From the NCBI RefSeq assembly GCF_000969835.1, contig NZ_KQ033913.1:1765144-1829143 (forward strand): 64,000 nucleotides of DNA, read 5' to 3'. The DNA comes from Parabacteroides goldsteinii DSM 19448 = WAL 12034. Its GTDB lineage: Bacteria > Bacteroidota > Bacteroidia > Bacteroidales > Tannerellaceae. Positions within the stretch are counted from its first letter, which is position 1. The number at the start of each line of letters is the position of its first letter. Below the pieces are notes generated by a model. That model did no database searches. It saw only the letters and a program-made list of their open reading frames with translations, and was not told the origin of the DNA. The position numbers were made by a program, and so were the translations under genes. Shown here one piece after another: positions 18,160 through 26,971 of the stretch.

Positions 18160-19472
18160 TTCTGTCCGATTCTTGAATAAGTAAAACCTAACTCTTTCAA
18201 TTCTTCACCATCATAAATATTCCGACCATCCACTACTACATGACTTTTCATTACTTTATGGATAACAGACCAGCTAGGAATACGGAATTGTTTCCATTCT
18301 GTCAGAAGCAACAATGCATCTGCGTCTATGACAGCTTCATACATATCTTGTGCATAAATCACAAAGTCATCAATACGCCGACGGCATTCTGCCATGGCTA
18401 CCGGATCATAGACTTTTACTACAGCACCTGCTGCTAATAACCTCGCAATAACTTCCAATGCCGGAGCTTCACGCATATCATCCGTATCCGGTTTAAATGC
18501 CAATCCCCAAATAGCAACGATCTTGCCTTTCAGGTCATTATTGAAGAGTTTGTTTACTTTTTCAAAAACAATGCTTTTCTGAGTTTCATTCACATTTTCT
18601 ACAGCCTCTATTACACGCATCGTATAACTATTCTCTTTGCCGGTATGTAGCAATGCTTTCACATCTTTTGGAAAACAACTGCCACCATAACCACAGCCAG
18701 CATACAAAAAATGTTTTCCGATCCGGGTATCGCTTCCAATGCCTTTACGGACACATTCCACATCAGCACCAACCCTTTCACACAGGTTAGCGATATCATT
18801 CATAAAGCTGATACGGGTAGCCAGCATAGCATTTGCTGCGTATTTCGTCATCTCCGCTGAAGGAATATCCATGAATAAAATAGGATAACCATTCAATACA
18901 AAAGGTCTGTATAAACGTTCCATCAATTTACGGGCATGGTCACTTTCAATACCAACAACCACCCGGTCAGGTGCCATAAAGTCTTTGATGGCTGCTCCTT
19001 CTTTCAGAAACTCAGGATTGGATGCCACGTCAAAGGGAATAGCCACTCCACGCTTATCCAGTTCTTCCTGAATGACAGCTTTTACTTTTTGAGCCGTTCC
19101 GACCGGAACAGTACTCTTTGTTACAAGTAGCGTATATTTATTAATAGAACGCCCTACAGTGCGTGCTACATCCAGGACATATCTCAGATCGGCACTTCCA
19201 TCTTCATCCGGAGGAGTTCCGACAGCACTGAAAACAATAGATACATTATCCAGGCAAGCGGTCAGATCAGTCGTAAAATGTAAACGACCGGCTTCCACAT
19301 TCTTCAGGACCAGGTTTTCCAAACCGGGTTCATAGATAGGCATTACACCTCCCTGCAAAGCTTTTATCTTTGCTTCATTTATGTCCACACAGGTGACATC
19401 TACTCCCATTTCAGAGAAGCAGGTTCCCGTGACCAGGCCTACATAGCCTGTTCCTACAATTGCTATATTCAT
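18156..19472 (-). CDS. ugd: UDP-glucose 6-dehydrogenase
   Basis: The 438-residue enzyme shows the NAD-binding start [20 protein letters not shown], the dinucleotide-domain helix [20 protein letters not shown], and the catalytic cysteine loop [15 protein letters not shown]-terminal UDP-binding domain ([16 protein letters not shown]) follows. It oxidises UDP-glucose to UDP-glucuronate, the substrate of the UDP-xylose synthase that follows. The motifs are complete. Upstream lie the toxin-antitoxin remnant and then an ATPase gene on the same strand. Confidence 0.97.
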   Translation of the reverse strand: MNIAIVGTGYVGLVTGTCFSEMGVDVTCVDINEAKIKALQGGVMPIYEPGLENLVLKNVEAGRLHFTTDLTACLDNVSIVFSAVGTPPDEDGSADLRYVLDVARTVGRSINKYTLLVTKSTVPVGTAQKVKAVIQEELDKRGVAIPFDVASNPEFLKEGAAIKDFMAPDRVVVGIESDHARKLMERLYRPFVLNGYPILFMDIPSAEMTKYAANAMLATRISFMNDIANLCERVGADVECVRKGIGSDTRIGKHFLYAGCGYGGSCFPKDVKALLHTGKENSYTMRVIEAVENVNETQKSIVFEKVNKLFNNDLKGKIVAIWGLAFKPDTDDMREAPALEVIARLLAAGAVVKVYDPVAMAECRRRIDDFVIYAQDMYEAVIDADALLLLTEWKQFRIPSWSVIHKVMKSHVVVDGRNIYDGEELKELGFTYSRIGQK

Positions 19473-19522
19473 TATTGTTTGATTACAAAGGGAATATACA
19501 GTATTGATATTCCTTGGAAAAC

Positions 19523-19852
19523 TTATTTATATAATCGTAAATAGTCTGCTATCACTTTACGTATACGGTCAGAGGACTGGTTAGAGTTTGCTATCGACAA
19601 AAGGTATATTGTCTCCTTATAGATCAAGTAGTAAATTATATTTTGCTTACAAATCAGATAACGAACCTCTAAAGTTTCAGTAGAAAATATATCATCATGA
19701 ATACCCTAGTTAGGAAACTTAGTTAAGGTTTCAATATATCCCATTATATCAGTATATACACGTTGGGATACACGGCTTCCAAAATCAGTCTCTACATATT
19801 CTAATATAGAGAAAAGTCCTTCGGTAGCAAAAGATGACCAAACTATTTCCAT
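19523..19852 (-). pseudogene. ParE/RelE-family toxin gene interrupted by an in-frame TAG
   Basis: From the ATG at 19852 the frame reads MEIVWSSFATEGLFSILEYV, typical of ParE-like toxins. It continues to KFPN, meets TAG at 19706-19708 (codon 49), and goes on in the same frame with EVRYLICKQNIIYYLIYK to a TAA at 19523-19525. The whole 109-codon frame has the size and C-terminal RYLI..IIY pattern of RelE/ParE toxins. The single nonsense codon would yield a 48-residue peptide, so the toxin is probably inactive. A tRNA suppressor or a sequencing error are the alternatives. The start overlaps the antitoxin stop by 10 bp. Confidence 0.8.
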
Positions 19853-20076
19853 CCCATTCGAGCCTTCACTAATTCATCTATCTGGTTATGGGATATGACC
19901 AATCCTTTATCGAAATCAGAAACAGCTTTGGATATGGCACTTCTAAACATATCTTCAGAAACAATATCCAGATAAGTGCCCCGCAAGTCAGCAGAAACAT
20001 AAGCAGCAGAAGGTTCCTCCAACTTCGAAGAGTGAATATTTTCTTTTGATTTATATGGATGCGATTGTTTTGCCAT
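19843..20076 (-). CDS. small antitoxin-like protein of a type II toxin-antitoxin pair
   Basis: This 77-residue hydrophilic protein begins MAKQSHPYKSKENIHSSKLE. I do not recognise the family from sequence. The call rests on context: the gene is short, lies immediately upstream of and overlaps a ParE/RelE-like frame on the same strand, and encodes a charged protein with a helical second half (DMFRSAISKAVSDFDKGLVI). Such overlap is standard for antitoxin-toxin operons. Because the partner toxin gene carries a stop codon, this may be an orphaned antitoxin. The module sits inside the polysaccharide operon, between ugd and an ATPase gene. Confidence 0.6.
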   Translation of the reverse strand: MAKQSHPYKSKENIHSSKLEEPSAAYVSADLRGTYLDIVSEDMFRSAISKAVSDFDKGLVISHNQIDELVKARMGWK

Positions 20077-20121
20077 TTCGTTATTGATTTTTTACAAAGC
20101 TATATAAATAAACCATTAAAA

Positions 20122-21696
20122 TCAAAATATCACCTCTTTATTCACAACACCCCACTCTCCGACATTCCGTTCTTCTTTATTAAACGAAACACCGACCTTT
20201 ATCAGTTTACGGTTATCTACTTTATAAGGCAACAAATAGCCTTTATCATCAATCTGTTTTAAGGCTTCTTCTACACTTCCATCCAACTTGAATTCGAAAA
20301 CATAGATATATTCCCCGGTTTTAACAACTGCATCCGCACGACCTTTGGCACTACGAACTTCAGCATCACAGAATTGTCCCATCAACTTAAAGATCAGATA
20401 AAAAACAACCTGATAATGACGCTCTGTTTTGTCATTCAGCTCATAAGGAAAATCTGCAAAAAAAGCACGAATACGTTGCATAAAAGCATCTACATTACCC
20501 GACTCCAGCTCGTCTACAAACTTGCCGATATAAAAACCTCTTTCGTCATCAGAGATAGATGAATAAAAAGGAGTGATAAAGTTCAGGAATCCATAACGCA
20601 CCTCTTCATTGGGAAATTCAAGTTTATAGAGTTTGAAACGGGCATCGTATTCTTTGATGGTCAGATATCCGCTTTGATAGATTAACGGGATCGGATTATT
20701 CTGCTCGGCACGGTATTCGGTAAAAGCCGATGCCTGTGTCTCTACACCATCGATCAGAAGGCGAAGATCGTATTCGCTTTTTTTCAATAATTCTACTAAA
20801 AAGGTGGGAGTTCCTGTCTGGAACCAATAATCGCCAAATTCTCTTTTTTCTAATGCATTTAAAGTACTAAAAGGATTGAATACTCCTTCACGGTTCGGAT
20901 GGAAATGGTATCCATCGTATTGTTTAACCATTGTTTCAAATGTTTCATCCAATGAAAGAGACTGCATTTGACCTAGTTGTTCCAATTCCGGATGAAAGTT
21001 TTCGGCCAACTCCTTATGCGTTATACCACAAAGAGTAGCATAATTGTAATCAAGGCTTATGTCATTGAGCTGGTTCAAATCGCTGAAAACACTGACTTGT
21101 GCAAATTTAGTGACACCGGTCAGGAAAACAAAACGCAGATAACGATCCGTACTTTTCAGTACACCGTAAAACGCTTTCATTGTACGCCGATAGGCATCCA
21201 GCAGAGGTTCATTATTAATAGCCTGCAAAAGGGGTTTATCGTATTCGTCGATCAATACAACCACCTGACGACCGGTTTGCTCCCAAGCACGACGGATAAC
21301 ATAAAAGAAACGTTCTTCCGGAGCACGTAATTTCATTTCATCCCCGTAAACAGCTTCCCACATCTCTAAATATTGATTTAAAATAGCTTCCAGATCCGCT
21401 TCCGTTTCATATTTACGGGCATTCAAATCAAGATGCAACACCGGATAAGTAAGCCAATCGTGTTCCAATTTTTCAATGGCTAACCCTTGAAAAAGTTCTT
21501 TTCGTCCTTGAAAATAAGCGTCCAAAGTAGAAATCAACAAACTTTTTCCGAAACGACGAGGACGACTGAGGAAATAAGGGATCTCACTTACTGCCAAACG
21601 ATAAACCAGTTCAGTCTTATCGACATACAAATAGTTTCCATTCCGAATCTTCTCGAAACTTTGTATTCCTATTGGTAATTTACGATTCGTCATCAT
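20122..21696 (-). CDS. AAA-ATPase-like protein with C-terminal PD-(D/E)XK nuclease-like domain
   Basis: This 524-residue protein belongs to a group common in Bacteroidetes. An AAA-ATPase_like N-terminal domain starts LPIGIQSFEKIRNGNYLYVD and has SRPRRFGKSLLISTL as Walker A and VVLIDEYDKPLL as Walker B. A C-terminal region (about 430-500) has YIYVFEFKLDGSVEEAL, the E-x-K of a PD-(D/E)XK/DUF1703 nuclease fold. Its cellular function is unknown. Copies are often numerous in one genome and sit beside variable loci. Here it interrupts the polysaccharide genes between wecA and ugd on the same strand, as a probable passenger. Confidence 0.85.
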   Translation of the reverse strand: MMTNRKLPIGIQSFEKIRNGNYLYVDKTELVYRLAVSEIPYFLSRPRRFGKSLLISTLDAYFQGRKELFQGLAIEKLEHDWLTYPVLHLDLNARKYETEADLEAILNQYLEMWEAVYGDEMKLRAPEERFFYVIRRAWEQTGRQVVVLIDEYDKPLLQAINNEPLLDAYRRTMKAFYGVLKSTDRYLRFVFLTGVTKFAQVSVFSDLNQLNDISLDYNYATLCGITHKELAENFHPELEQLGQMQSLSLDETFETMVKQYDGYHFHPNREGVFNPFSTLNALEKREFGDYWFQTGTPTFLVELLKKSEYDLRLLIDGVETQASAFTEYRAEQNNPIPLIYQSGYLTIKEYDARFKLYKLEFPNEEVRYGFLNFITPFYSSISDDERGFYIGKFVDELESGNVDAFMQRIRAFFADFPYELNDKTERHYQVVFYLIFKLMGQFCDAEVRSAKGRADAVVKTGEYIYVFEFKLDGSVEEALKQIDDKGYLLPYKVDNRKLIKVGVSFNKEERNVGEWGVVNKEVIF

Positions 21697-21768
21697 ACGC
21701 TATTTTAATCTTTGTCAAGTGTTGAACAAAGATAAACATTTATCCGGATAAAGCGGAAACCTGAAAAG

Positions 21769-22866
21769 TTAATAGTTAAAACGTTTTATTGATTTATTCA
21801 ACCAACCTATCAACACAGACCATAACAGAATATCCAGAAAAAGAATCAGGTTGTTATTGATCGTATTAATCAGTGCCATATTCAAAACACATAAGACACA
21901 AGCCAGTCCTAAAATGCATACCACTGCTTTTTTACATGTCAGACCTGCATCCAGGCATTTATGATGAATATGATTCCGGTCGGCAATAAACAATGGTTTA
22001 TGATTTCGGGCACGAATCAACATGACGCGGAAAACATCGAAAGCCGGTACTATCAACGGGGCAAAAGCGACAATGATCGCTCCTTCGAAATAAGGATGTA
22101 TCTGCGGATTGACTGTTGCATAAGAGATCGTAAGAAATGCCAGCATATAACCTAATGTCAAACTACCGGTATCGCCCATAAAGATCTTCGTACAACGGTC
22201 CGCCTTCCCAAAGACGTTATAATAGAAAAATGGGAGTAATGTGCCCAATGCCGAAAAAGCAAACATGGCATATACCCACTGGCTATAATAAAGATATAAA
22301 CTTCCTAAAACACTTAGGGCAATAATACTTAACCCGGAGGCCAGGCCATCGATACCGTCAATCAGGTTGATGGCGTTGATGATAAAGACTGTCATTAATA
22401 TCGTAAGAGGAATTCCTATATACGGACTCAATTCGTGAATACCTGCCAACCCGTATAAGTTATTGATCCATAATCCCGCCAGAGGGAACATGGAGGCGGC
22501 TAGGATTTGTATAAAGAATTTTGTCCGATAACGTAGTCCGACCAGATCGTCTTTTATACCGGATAAATACAATAACGTGAGACCACAGATCAAGAAGAAA
22601 AATTCGGGAATGATAAAATGGAGCCTGTTTTCGGCTATTTCGAAGCCGATCAGGTAACGTAATCCGGTCACAAAAGAGAGTGAAAACAGGATTGTAGGAA
22701 CAAATGAAATACCACCTAAACGGGGAATTATTCCGTCGTGAACTTTTCGTTCATTAGGTATATCAAATAGTTTTTTTCGATAAGCGACAACCAGGATACG
22801 CGGAATTATCAGGGCTGAGAGCAATATAGATAAGACTAAAGACAGGGTTGTCAATAAATAAGCCAT
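21769..22866 (-). CDS. WecA-like undecaprenyl-phosphate GlcNAc/phosphosugar 1-phosphate transferase
   Basis: The 365-residue polytopic membrane protein has about ten or eleven membrane segments and the MraY/WecA motifs: RLGGISF near the N terminus, NAINLIDGIDGLASG with the catalytic Asp cluster, FMGDTGSLTLG, and ADRNHIHHKCLDAG with the His motif. It loads the first sugar phosphate on undecaprenyl phosphate and so starts repeat-unit assembly. It is the first polysaccharide gene in transcription order. The region between its start and 23104 carries the putative invertible promoter, which would read into this gene when flipped. Confidence 0.93.
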   Translation of the reverse strand: MAYLLTTLSLVLSILLSALIIPRILVVAYRKKLFDIPNERKVHDGIIPRLGGISFVPTILFSLSFVTGLRYLIGFEIAENRLHFIIPEFFFLICGLTLLYLSGIKDDLVGLRYRTKFFIQILAASMFPLAGLWINNLYGLAGIHELSPYIGIPLTILMTVFIINAINLIDGIDGLASGLSIIALSVLGSLYLYYSQWVYAMFAFSALGTLLPFFYYNVFGKADRCTKIFMGDTGSLTLGYMLAFLTISYATVNPQIHPYFEGAIIVAFAPLIVPAFDVFRVMLIRARNHKPLFIADRNHIHHKCLDAGLTCKKAVVCILGLACVLCVLNMALINTINNNLILFLDILLWSVLIGWLNKSIKRFNY

Positions 22867-22930
22867 TAATTAATACTAGTTTTTTGATATGACAAGGTTC
22901 GTCAGTCACATAAAGTGTACTCACGAACAG

Positions 22931-22966
22931 GATGACTAGCTAAAACGATCGTTTTTTCTAGTCATC
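22931..22966. repeat. left near-palindromic repeat flanking putative invertible promoter
   Basis: A 36-bp site has GATGACTAG and CTAGTCATC as outer arms and AAAACGATCGTTTT at its centre (22942-22955). The matching site at 23071-23104 shares the centre and the CTAGTC/GACTAG arms. The core resembles in style the inverted repeats that flank phase-variable capsule promoters in Bacteroides. Because each site is itself nearly palindromic, they can be read as either direct or inverted repeats. Confidence 0.8.
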
Positions 22967-23038
22967 ATATTGTCCGATTTTACTATGATTAAAAAAATGT
23001 TGAAGTATTGAATTTCAAATAATAATTGAATTTCTTTG

Positions 23039-23068
23039 TTTGTTATATATTTTTTTTGCTTACTTTTG
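23039..23068 (+). promoter_or_regulatory. Bacteroidetes promoter pointing away from the capsule operon (putative invertible, OFF)
   Basis: TTTG at 23039-23042 and TACTTTTG at 23061-23068 match the Bacteroidetes -33 and -7 elements (TTTG, TAnnTTTG) with an 18-bp gap, slightly short of the usual 19-21. The promoter fires rightward, yet no plus-strand gene follows before 26264 and a hairpin terminator lies at 23362-23406. If the segment between the two flanking repeats were inverted, the -7 box would fall near 22968-22975 facing wecA, with a leader of about 95 nt. Confidence 0.65.
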
Positions 23069-23070
23069 CG

Positions 23071-23104
23071 CTGACTAAAAAAAACGATCGTTTTTTCTAG
23101 TCAG
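23071..23104. repeat. right near-palindromic repeat flanking putative invertible promoter
   Basis: A 34-bp site has outer arms CTGACTA and TAGTCAG and the centre AAAACGATCGTTTT (23081-23094). It differs from the left copy mainly by A-tract length and loss of one G in the left arm. Centre-to-centre spacing of the pair is about 139 bp, enclosing one promoter. Confidence 0.8.
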
Positions 23105-23361
23105 TACCTATTACATATAAAAATCTAGTATACTGCATATTAACACACACTTTAAGCCATATTCTTTATATGAATAAAGTCATTTTTCAGTCAAAACCTA
23201 AAACATTAATTCCATACAATAAGTAAGGCAATAATACACTGTTTTTTATAAGTAATTAAAAAGATGAGATTTCCAGAAATAGGTTTATTTTCATAAGGAG
23301 AGTGGACGTTCCGATGATGGCAAACTTCAAAAAGAGAGGTTATATACTTCTGAAAAATAAA

Positions 23362-23406
23362 AAAATCTTGCAAATTCACTTTTCAATCGTGAATTTGCAA
23401 GATTTT
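23362..23406 (-). terminator. strong hairpin after the adenosyltransferase gene
   Basis: A perfect 18-bp stem (AAAATCTTGCAAATTCAC at 23362-23379, complement at 23389-23406) has a 9-nt loop. On the minus strand it is followed by a T-rich stretch and lies 31 bp past the stop of the 23438-24010 gene, so it serves that operon. It would also stop transcription from the rightward promoter at 23039-23068. Confidence 0.85.
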
Positions 23407-23437
23407 AGAGTTTAATTTAACTATTGCCGGATATGGA

Positions 23438-24010
23438 TTACTCTTTCTTTTTTCTTTTATAGAGGAAAGAGTTCCAACGTTCTTCGGCATGGTCCTGTTG
23501 AAACATTTCGTAACGAGCCATAGTGAAAAGTAGGTCTGAGAGGCGATTCACGAACTGCATGATTTCTTCCGGAAGCGGATCTTTCCGGTATAATGTCCAT
23601 AAACGACGTTCGGCTCGACGGGCAATGGTACGTGCCAACTGCAAATGGGCGGAGATCAGGGTACCGCCGGGCAGGATAAAGAAACCATTATCCTGCATCT
23701 GTCCGGTAAGTAGATCTATTTGTTGCTCACAGAAGGACACAAGGTCCTCCGATAAACTGTTAGGGTTCTTGTCGCGGATAGCGGAAGGGGTTGCCACGTG
23801 CGACATGACAACCATCAACTCCCGTTGTATTTTACCTAAGACATCCTGCCATTCATGTTCGGGAGGTAATAAAGCCCGCACGATACCGATTTGTGCATTC
23901 ACTTCGTCAAGCGTACCGTTGGCTTCGATACGGATATCGTCTTTATCAACCCGTTCGCCGCCGTGGATACCGGTACGGCCTTTATCTCCTCCCCTGGTGT
24001 AAATTCTCAT
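23438..24010 (-). CDS. cob(I)yrinic acid a,c-diamide adenosyltransferase, PduO type
   Basis: At 190 residues this matches PduO-type ATP:cob(I)alamin adenosyltransferases. The N-terminal ATP loop is MRIYTRGGDKGRTGIHGGERV, with ANGTLDEVNAQIG and the C-terminal helix motif RTIARRAERRLWTL also conserved. It transfers the adenosyl group from ATP to reduced corrinoid to give the coenzyme form. It is separated by one base from the flotillin gene and is the last gene of that minus-strand run. A cobyrinate a,c-diamide synthase lies about 3 kb away, so corrinoid metabolism is represented twice here. Confidence 0.95.
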   Translation of the reverse strand: MRIYTRGGDKGRTGIHGGERVDKDDIRIEANGTLDEVNAQIGIVRALLPPEHEWQDVLGKIQRELMVVMSHVATPSAIRDKNPNSLSEDLVSFCEQQIDLLTGQMQDNGFFILPGGTLISAHLQLARTIARRAERRLWTLYRKDPLPEEIMQFVNRLSDLLFTMARYEMFQQDHAEERWNSFLYKRKKKE

Positions 24011-24011
24011 A

Positions 24012-25640
24012 TTACTTCTTCGTTGTATCTTTCTTTTCGTCTTTTTCTTCCGGACGAATGATTCCTTTTACGGTTTCGCCGATAGGCAATTTATCCAATA
24101 CGCCGAGACTCGGGGCAACGGTTTTAACCAATTGATTCAGGAAATTACCGGTTGTGCCCTGGCCACCGTCAAAGACGGTGATATCGCCAAGCTGCATGTG
24201 TTCAAATGCCTTCACCTGTTCGCCGGCAATTTCTTTCCACTGGTCTACCATCTTATACTGGATAGCGATAGTCGGGTTCGATTCGGCTGCCTCAACCATT
24301 GCCTTGAAACCATCGGCTTCAGCCAGCAATGATTTCTTTTTACCTTCGGCCTCGGCTTCCAGTTTCATCTGGATGGCACGGGCTTCGGCTTCGGCCTGGG
24401 CCAAAGTTGCCTTTGCTTTCGCTTCGGCTTCGCGGATCATCTTTTCGGCCACTGCTTCAGCTTGCAGGATGGCTTCCTGACGGGCGATTTCTGCCGGAAC
24501 GATCTTTTGTGCTTTCAGGGCTGATTCAACCTTTTTGGCTTTTGCTTCTTCCACTTCGCGCTGGGCGATTTCGCGGGCAGCTTGCACAGAGGCTTCCGAA
24601 CGGGCTGCTGCTTCACCGGCTTGTTTGCTTGCTTCGGCCTGGGTTACTGCCAGTTCGGCATCAGACTTGGCCACTTCTTTATTTGCTTCGTTTCGTCCGA
24701 CAGCGGCTTTCTTTCCGGCATCGGCCTTCTTGATTTCCATATCGGAATTTAGTTCTGCGATACGGCTTTCTTTTTCAGTATTTGCTTTTTCTATATTGAT
24801 ATTCTTATCTGCTTCGGCTTTGGCTACCTGCGACTCTTTCGAGGCATTGGCAACGGCAACCTGGGCAATACGTTCTTTATCGGCATTGGCAACTGATATT
24901 TCCTGTTGTTTCTTTGTCTCTGCAATAGCGATATCCTGATCTTTGCGTGTTTCGGCAACAGTCGTTTCACGTTCGCGAATCTGATTGGCAATCTTGATGG
25001 CACCGAGTTTTTCCTGTTCTTCGATATTGGCCTGTGCTTCGTTCAGGGCTTTGCTTTCAGCTTCTTTACCGAGGTTGACGATATAATTGGCGGCATCACG
25101 GATATCGCTGATATTGATGTTCATCAGGTAAAGACCGAACTTACGTAGTTCCGTATCGATATTGTCGCGTACCTTGGAAAGGAATTTATCACGGTCGGAG
25201 TTCAACTCTTCGATCGTCATATCGGCAATAACCAGACGCATCTGGCCATACACAACATCGGTAATCAGGTTCTGCTTGTCTTCCGGCTGCAAACCTAACA
25301 GACGTTCGGCTGCATTCTGCATCACTTCAGGGTCGGTACTGATCGCTACCGTAATGGTGGTCGGAACATCTACACGGATATTCTGCGCGGACAAGGCACC
25401 GGTCAGTTTACAATCAATCTGAAGAGGTTTCATGGAAAGGAACTCGTATCCCTGAATAATAGGCCATACGAAAGCGGCTCCACCGTGATAGAGTTTAGCT
25501 GATTTCTCTCCGGATGTCTTACCGTACACTACCAACACCTCGTCGCTCTTACACTTACGGTAACGGGACAATATCCCGATAAAAGAAAGAATGATAACCC
25601 CTACCAGGATGGCTACCATGATTAACATTTCCTGTGTCAT
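24012..25640 (-). CDS. flotillin-family SPFH membrane scaffold protein
   Basis: The 542-residue protein has one N-terminal membrane segment (about residues 5-25), then an SPFH/band-7 domain (CKSDEVLVVYGKTSGEKSAK through NISDIRDAANYI). A very long Ala/Glu/Lys-rich coiled coil of repeated EA dipeptides follows (about 190-450), with a short C-terminal tail. This is the flotillin/YqiK layout; such proteins form membrane microdomain scaffolds. Low-complexity coiled-coil codons give several spurious antisense reading frames. It is co-transcribed with an NfeD-like gene 26 bp upstream, the standard partner. Confidence 0.92.
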   Translation of the reverse strand: MTQEMLIMVAILVGVIILSFIGILSRYRKCKSDEVLVVYGKTSGEKSAKLYHGGAAFVWPIIQGYEFLSMKPLQIDCKLTGALSAQNIRVDVPTTITVAISTDPEVMQNAAERLLGLQPEDKQNLITDVVYGQMRLVIADMTIEELNSDRDKFLSKVRDNIDTELRKFGLYLMNINISDIRDAANYIVNLGKEAESKALNEAQANIEEQEKLGAIKIANQIRERETTVAETRKDQDIAIAETKKQQEISVANADKERIAQVAVANASKESQVAKAEADKNINIEKANTEKESRIAELNSDMEIKKADAGKKAAVGRNEANKEVAKSDAELAVTQAEASKQAGEAAARSEASVQAAREIAQREVEEAKAKKVESALKAQKIVPAEIARQEAILQAEAVAEKMIREAEAKAKATLAQAEAEARAIQMKLEAEAEGKKKSLLAEADGFKAMVEAAESNPTIAIQYKMVDQWKEIAGEQVKAFEHMQLGDITVFDGGQGTTGNFLNQLVKTVAPSLGVLDKLPIGETVKGIIRPEEKDEKKDTTKK

Positions 25641-25666
25641 AATTTAATCGTTGAGTTTATTATTTA

Positions 25667-26161
25667 TTACTGTATATAAATTGTTCCTGATTCAACCTTG
25701 CAGATCAACGTACGGTCGCCGGTCTGGTACTTTTTTCCTTCCAGGGAACGGACTTCCACCTCACGCAAGGCTCCGTTCTGGGCGACCTGAACGATATAGC
25801 GAACTCCATCGTGTGCATAGATCGTACATTCCCGGCCCACCAGGGCTTCTGTCTTTTCCGGTTTGTTTTCTTTTTGAAGCTGATAGGCTTTCTTATAGAG
25901 AAACCATAGGATAAAAACGAAGAGCAACCCGATCAGGATGCCGATCAGGAAAGTAGAGATGGCCGTACTTTTGGCAATATACATATACCATCCGAAACCG
26001 ATGCAGAAGTGGGTTAATCCTTTAAAAGATACTGCGCTGCTGAGATCGACATCAATATCCGTGTCCGTATCCAGGTCTCCGAAGAAGATAGACATGATGA
26101 ACTGTATCAGAAATATGGCGGAAGCAACAACTGCGATTCCAAGAAAAATAGTATTGACCAT
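25667..26161 (-). CDS. NfeD-like membrane protein with OB-fold
   Basis: This 164-residue protein has hydrophobic segments near residues 3-28 and 60-88 and a soluble C-terminal domain (about 95-164; ALVGRECTIYAHDGVRYIVQ) of the NfeD/OB-fold type. Members pair with SPFH proteins, as YuaF does with FloT in Bacillus, and help organise membrane domains. It is the first gene of the run NfeD-flotillin-adenosyltransferase. The acidic stretch DLDTDTDIDVDLSS lies in the loop between the hydrophobic segments. Confidence 0.85.
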   Translation of the reverse strand: MVNTIFLGIAVVASAIFLIQFIMSIFFGDLDTDTDIDVDLSSAVSFKGLTHFCIGFGWYMYIAKSTAISTFLIGILIGLLFVFILWFLYKKAYQLQKENKPEKTEALVGRECTIYAHDGVRYIVQVAQNGALREVEVRSLEGKKYQTGDRTLICKVESGTIYIQ

Positions 26162-26232
26162 GGCATTGAATTATTAGTTTACACGAAAATAAGGATTATT
26201 TTATTAAAACGAGCATATATAAGAAAAATATG

Positions 26233-26240
26233 TATGTTTG
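26233..26240 (+). promoter_or_regulatory. -7 element for the AlkD-like gene
   Basis: TATGTTTG fits TAnnTTTG and lies 24 bp before the ATG at 26264. It also rules out the longer frame beginning at 26234, whose first codons would overlap the promoter. Confidence 0.6.
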
Positions 26241-26263
26241 TAGTAAATATATCATATCCTCTT

Positions 26264-26971
26264 ATGAAAACAGTCATTGAACAAGTACGCCAGGCACTGG
26301 TTGACAATATCGACGAAAAGACCCGGCAGAATGCCCAGGGTTTCTTTAAGGAAAAAATTTTGTACCACGGTGTGAGAATCCCCACGGTTAATAAGATCAG
26401 TAAGGAGTTTTATGCATTAATCAAAGAACTTCCTAAGAAAGAGATATTTACTCTTTGTGAAACTTTGTGGGAATCAGGATATTCGGAAGAATCTTATATT
26501 GCATGTAATTGGTCTTATTATCTTCATGCGCAGTATGAACCGGAGGATTTTGACGTTTTCGAAAAGTGGGTGGACAAGTATGTATCCAATTGGGCTTCCT
26601 GCGATACATTATGTAATCATACGGTCGGTACTTTTGTTGAGATGTATCCGGACTATATTTCCCGTTTGAAAGAGTGGGCGCATTCTGAGAACCGGTGGAT
26701 GAAACGGGCAGCTGCCGTCACACTGATTATCCCTGCCAGAAAGGGCCTTTTCCTGAAAGATATATTTGAAATTGCCGATACTCTTTTCTATGATACGGAT
26801 GATTTGGTACAAAAAGGCTACGGATGGATGTTGAAGGCTGCCAGTGAAGCATATCAGAAAGATGTATTCGACTATGTGATGGCTAAGAAAGCGGATATGC
26901 CGCGTACTTCGTTAAGATATGCGATCGAAAAGATGCCGAAAGAGATGAAAGTGTTGGCAATGGCTAGATAA
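26264..26971 (+). CDS. AlkD-like HEAT-repeat DNA glycosylase family protein
   Basis: The 235-residue protein begins MKTVIEQVRQALVDNIDEKT and has the helical repeats of the DNA alkylation repair family: GVRIPTVNKISKEFY, LWESGYSEESYIACNW, WVDKYVSNWASCDTLCNH with the WDxxD-like segment, and RWMKRAAAVTLIIPARKG. Relatives such as AlkD excise bulky or cationic alkylated bases. Others in the family bind DNA without known activity, so the substrate is unproven. The gene is convergent with cbiA and the two 3' ends overlap by 8 bp. Confidence 0.85.
   Translation: MKTVIEQVRQALVDNIDEKTRQNAQGFFKEKILYHGVRIPTVNKISKEFYALIKELPKKEIFTLCETLWESGYSEESYIACNWSYYLHAQYEPEDFDVFEKWVDKYVSNWASCDTLCNHTVGTFVEMYPDYISRLKEWAHSENRWMKRAAAVTLIIPARKGLFLKDIFEIADTLFYDTDDLVQKGYGWMLKAASEAYQKDVFDYVMAKKADMPRTSLRYAIEKMPKEMKVLAMAR

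Noticed and set aside
23314..23415. 33-codon frame downstream of the rightward promoter, with an AAGGAG-like site
   Set aside because: It runs through the perfect terminator hairpin, and the peptide has no recognisable feature. Transcription from the OFF-orientation promoter would not need a product.
22867..23437. UpxY/NusG-like antiterminator gene at the head of the capsule operon
   Set aside because: No frame of suitable length exists upstream of wecA. The operon lacks the upxY-upxZ pair usual in Bacteroides fragilis loci.
24154..24939. Several plus-strand frames over the flotillin gene
   Set aside because: They are shadows of the repetitive EA-rich coiled coil on the minus strand, with low-complexity composition.
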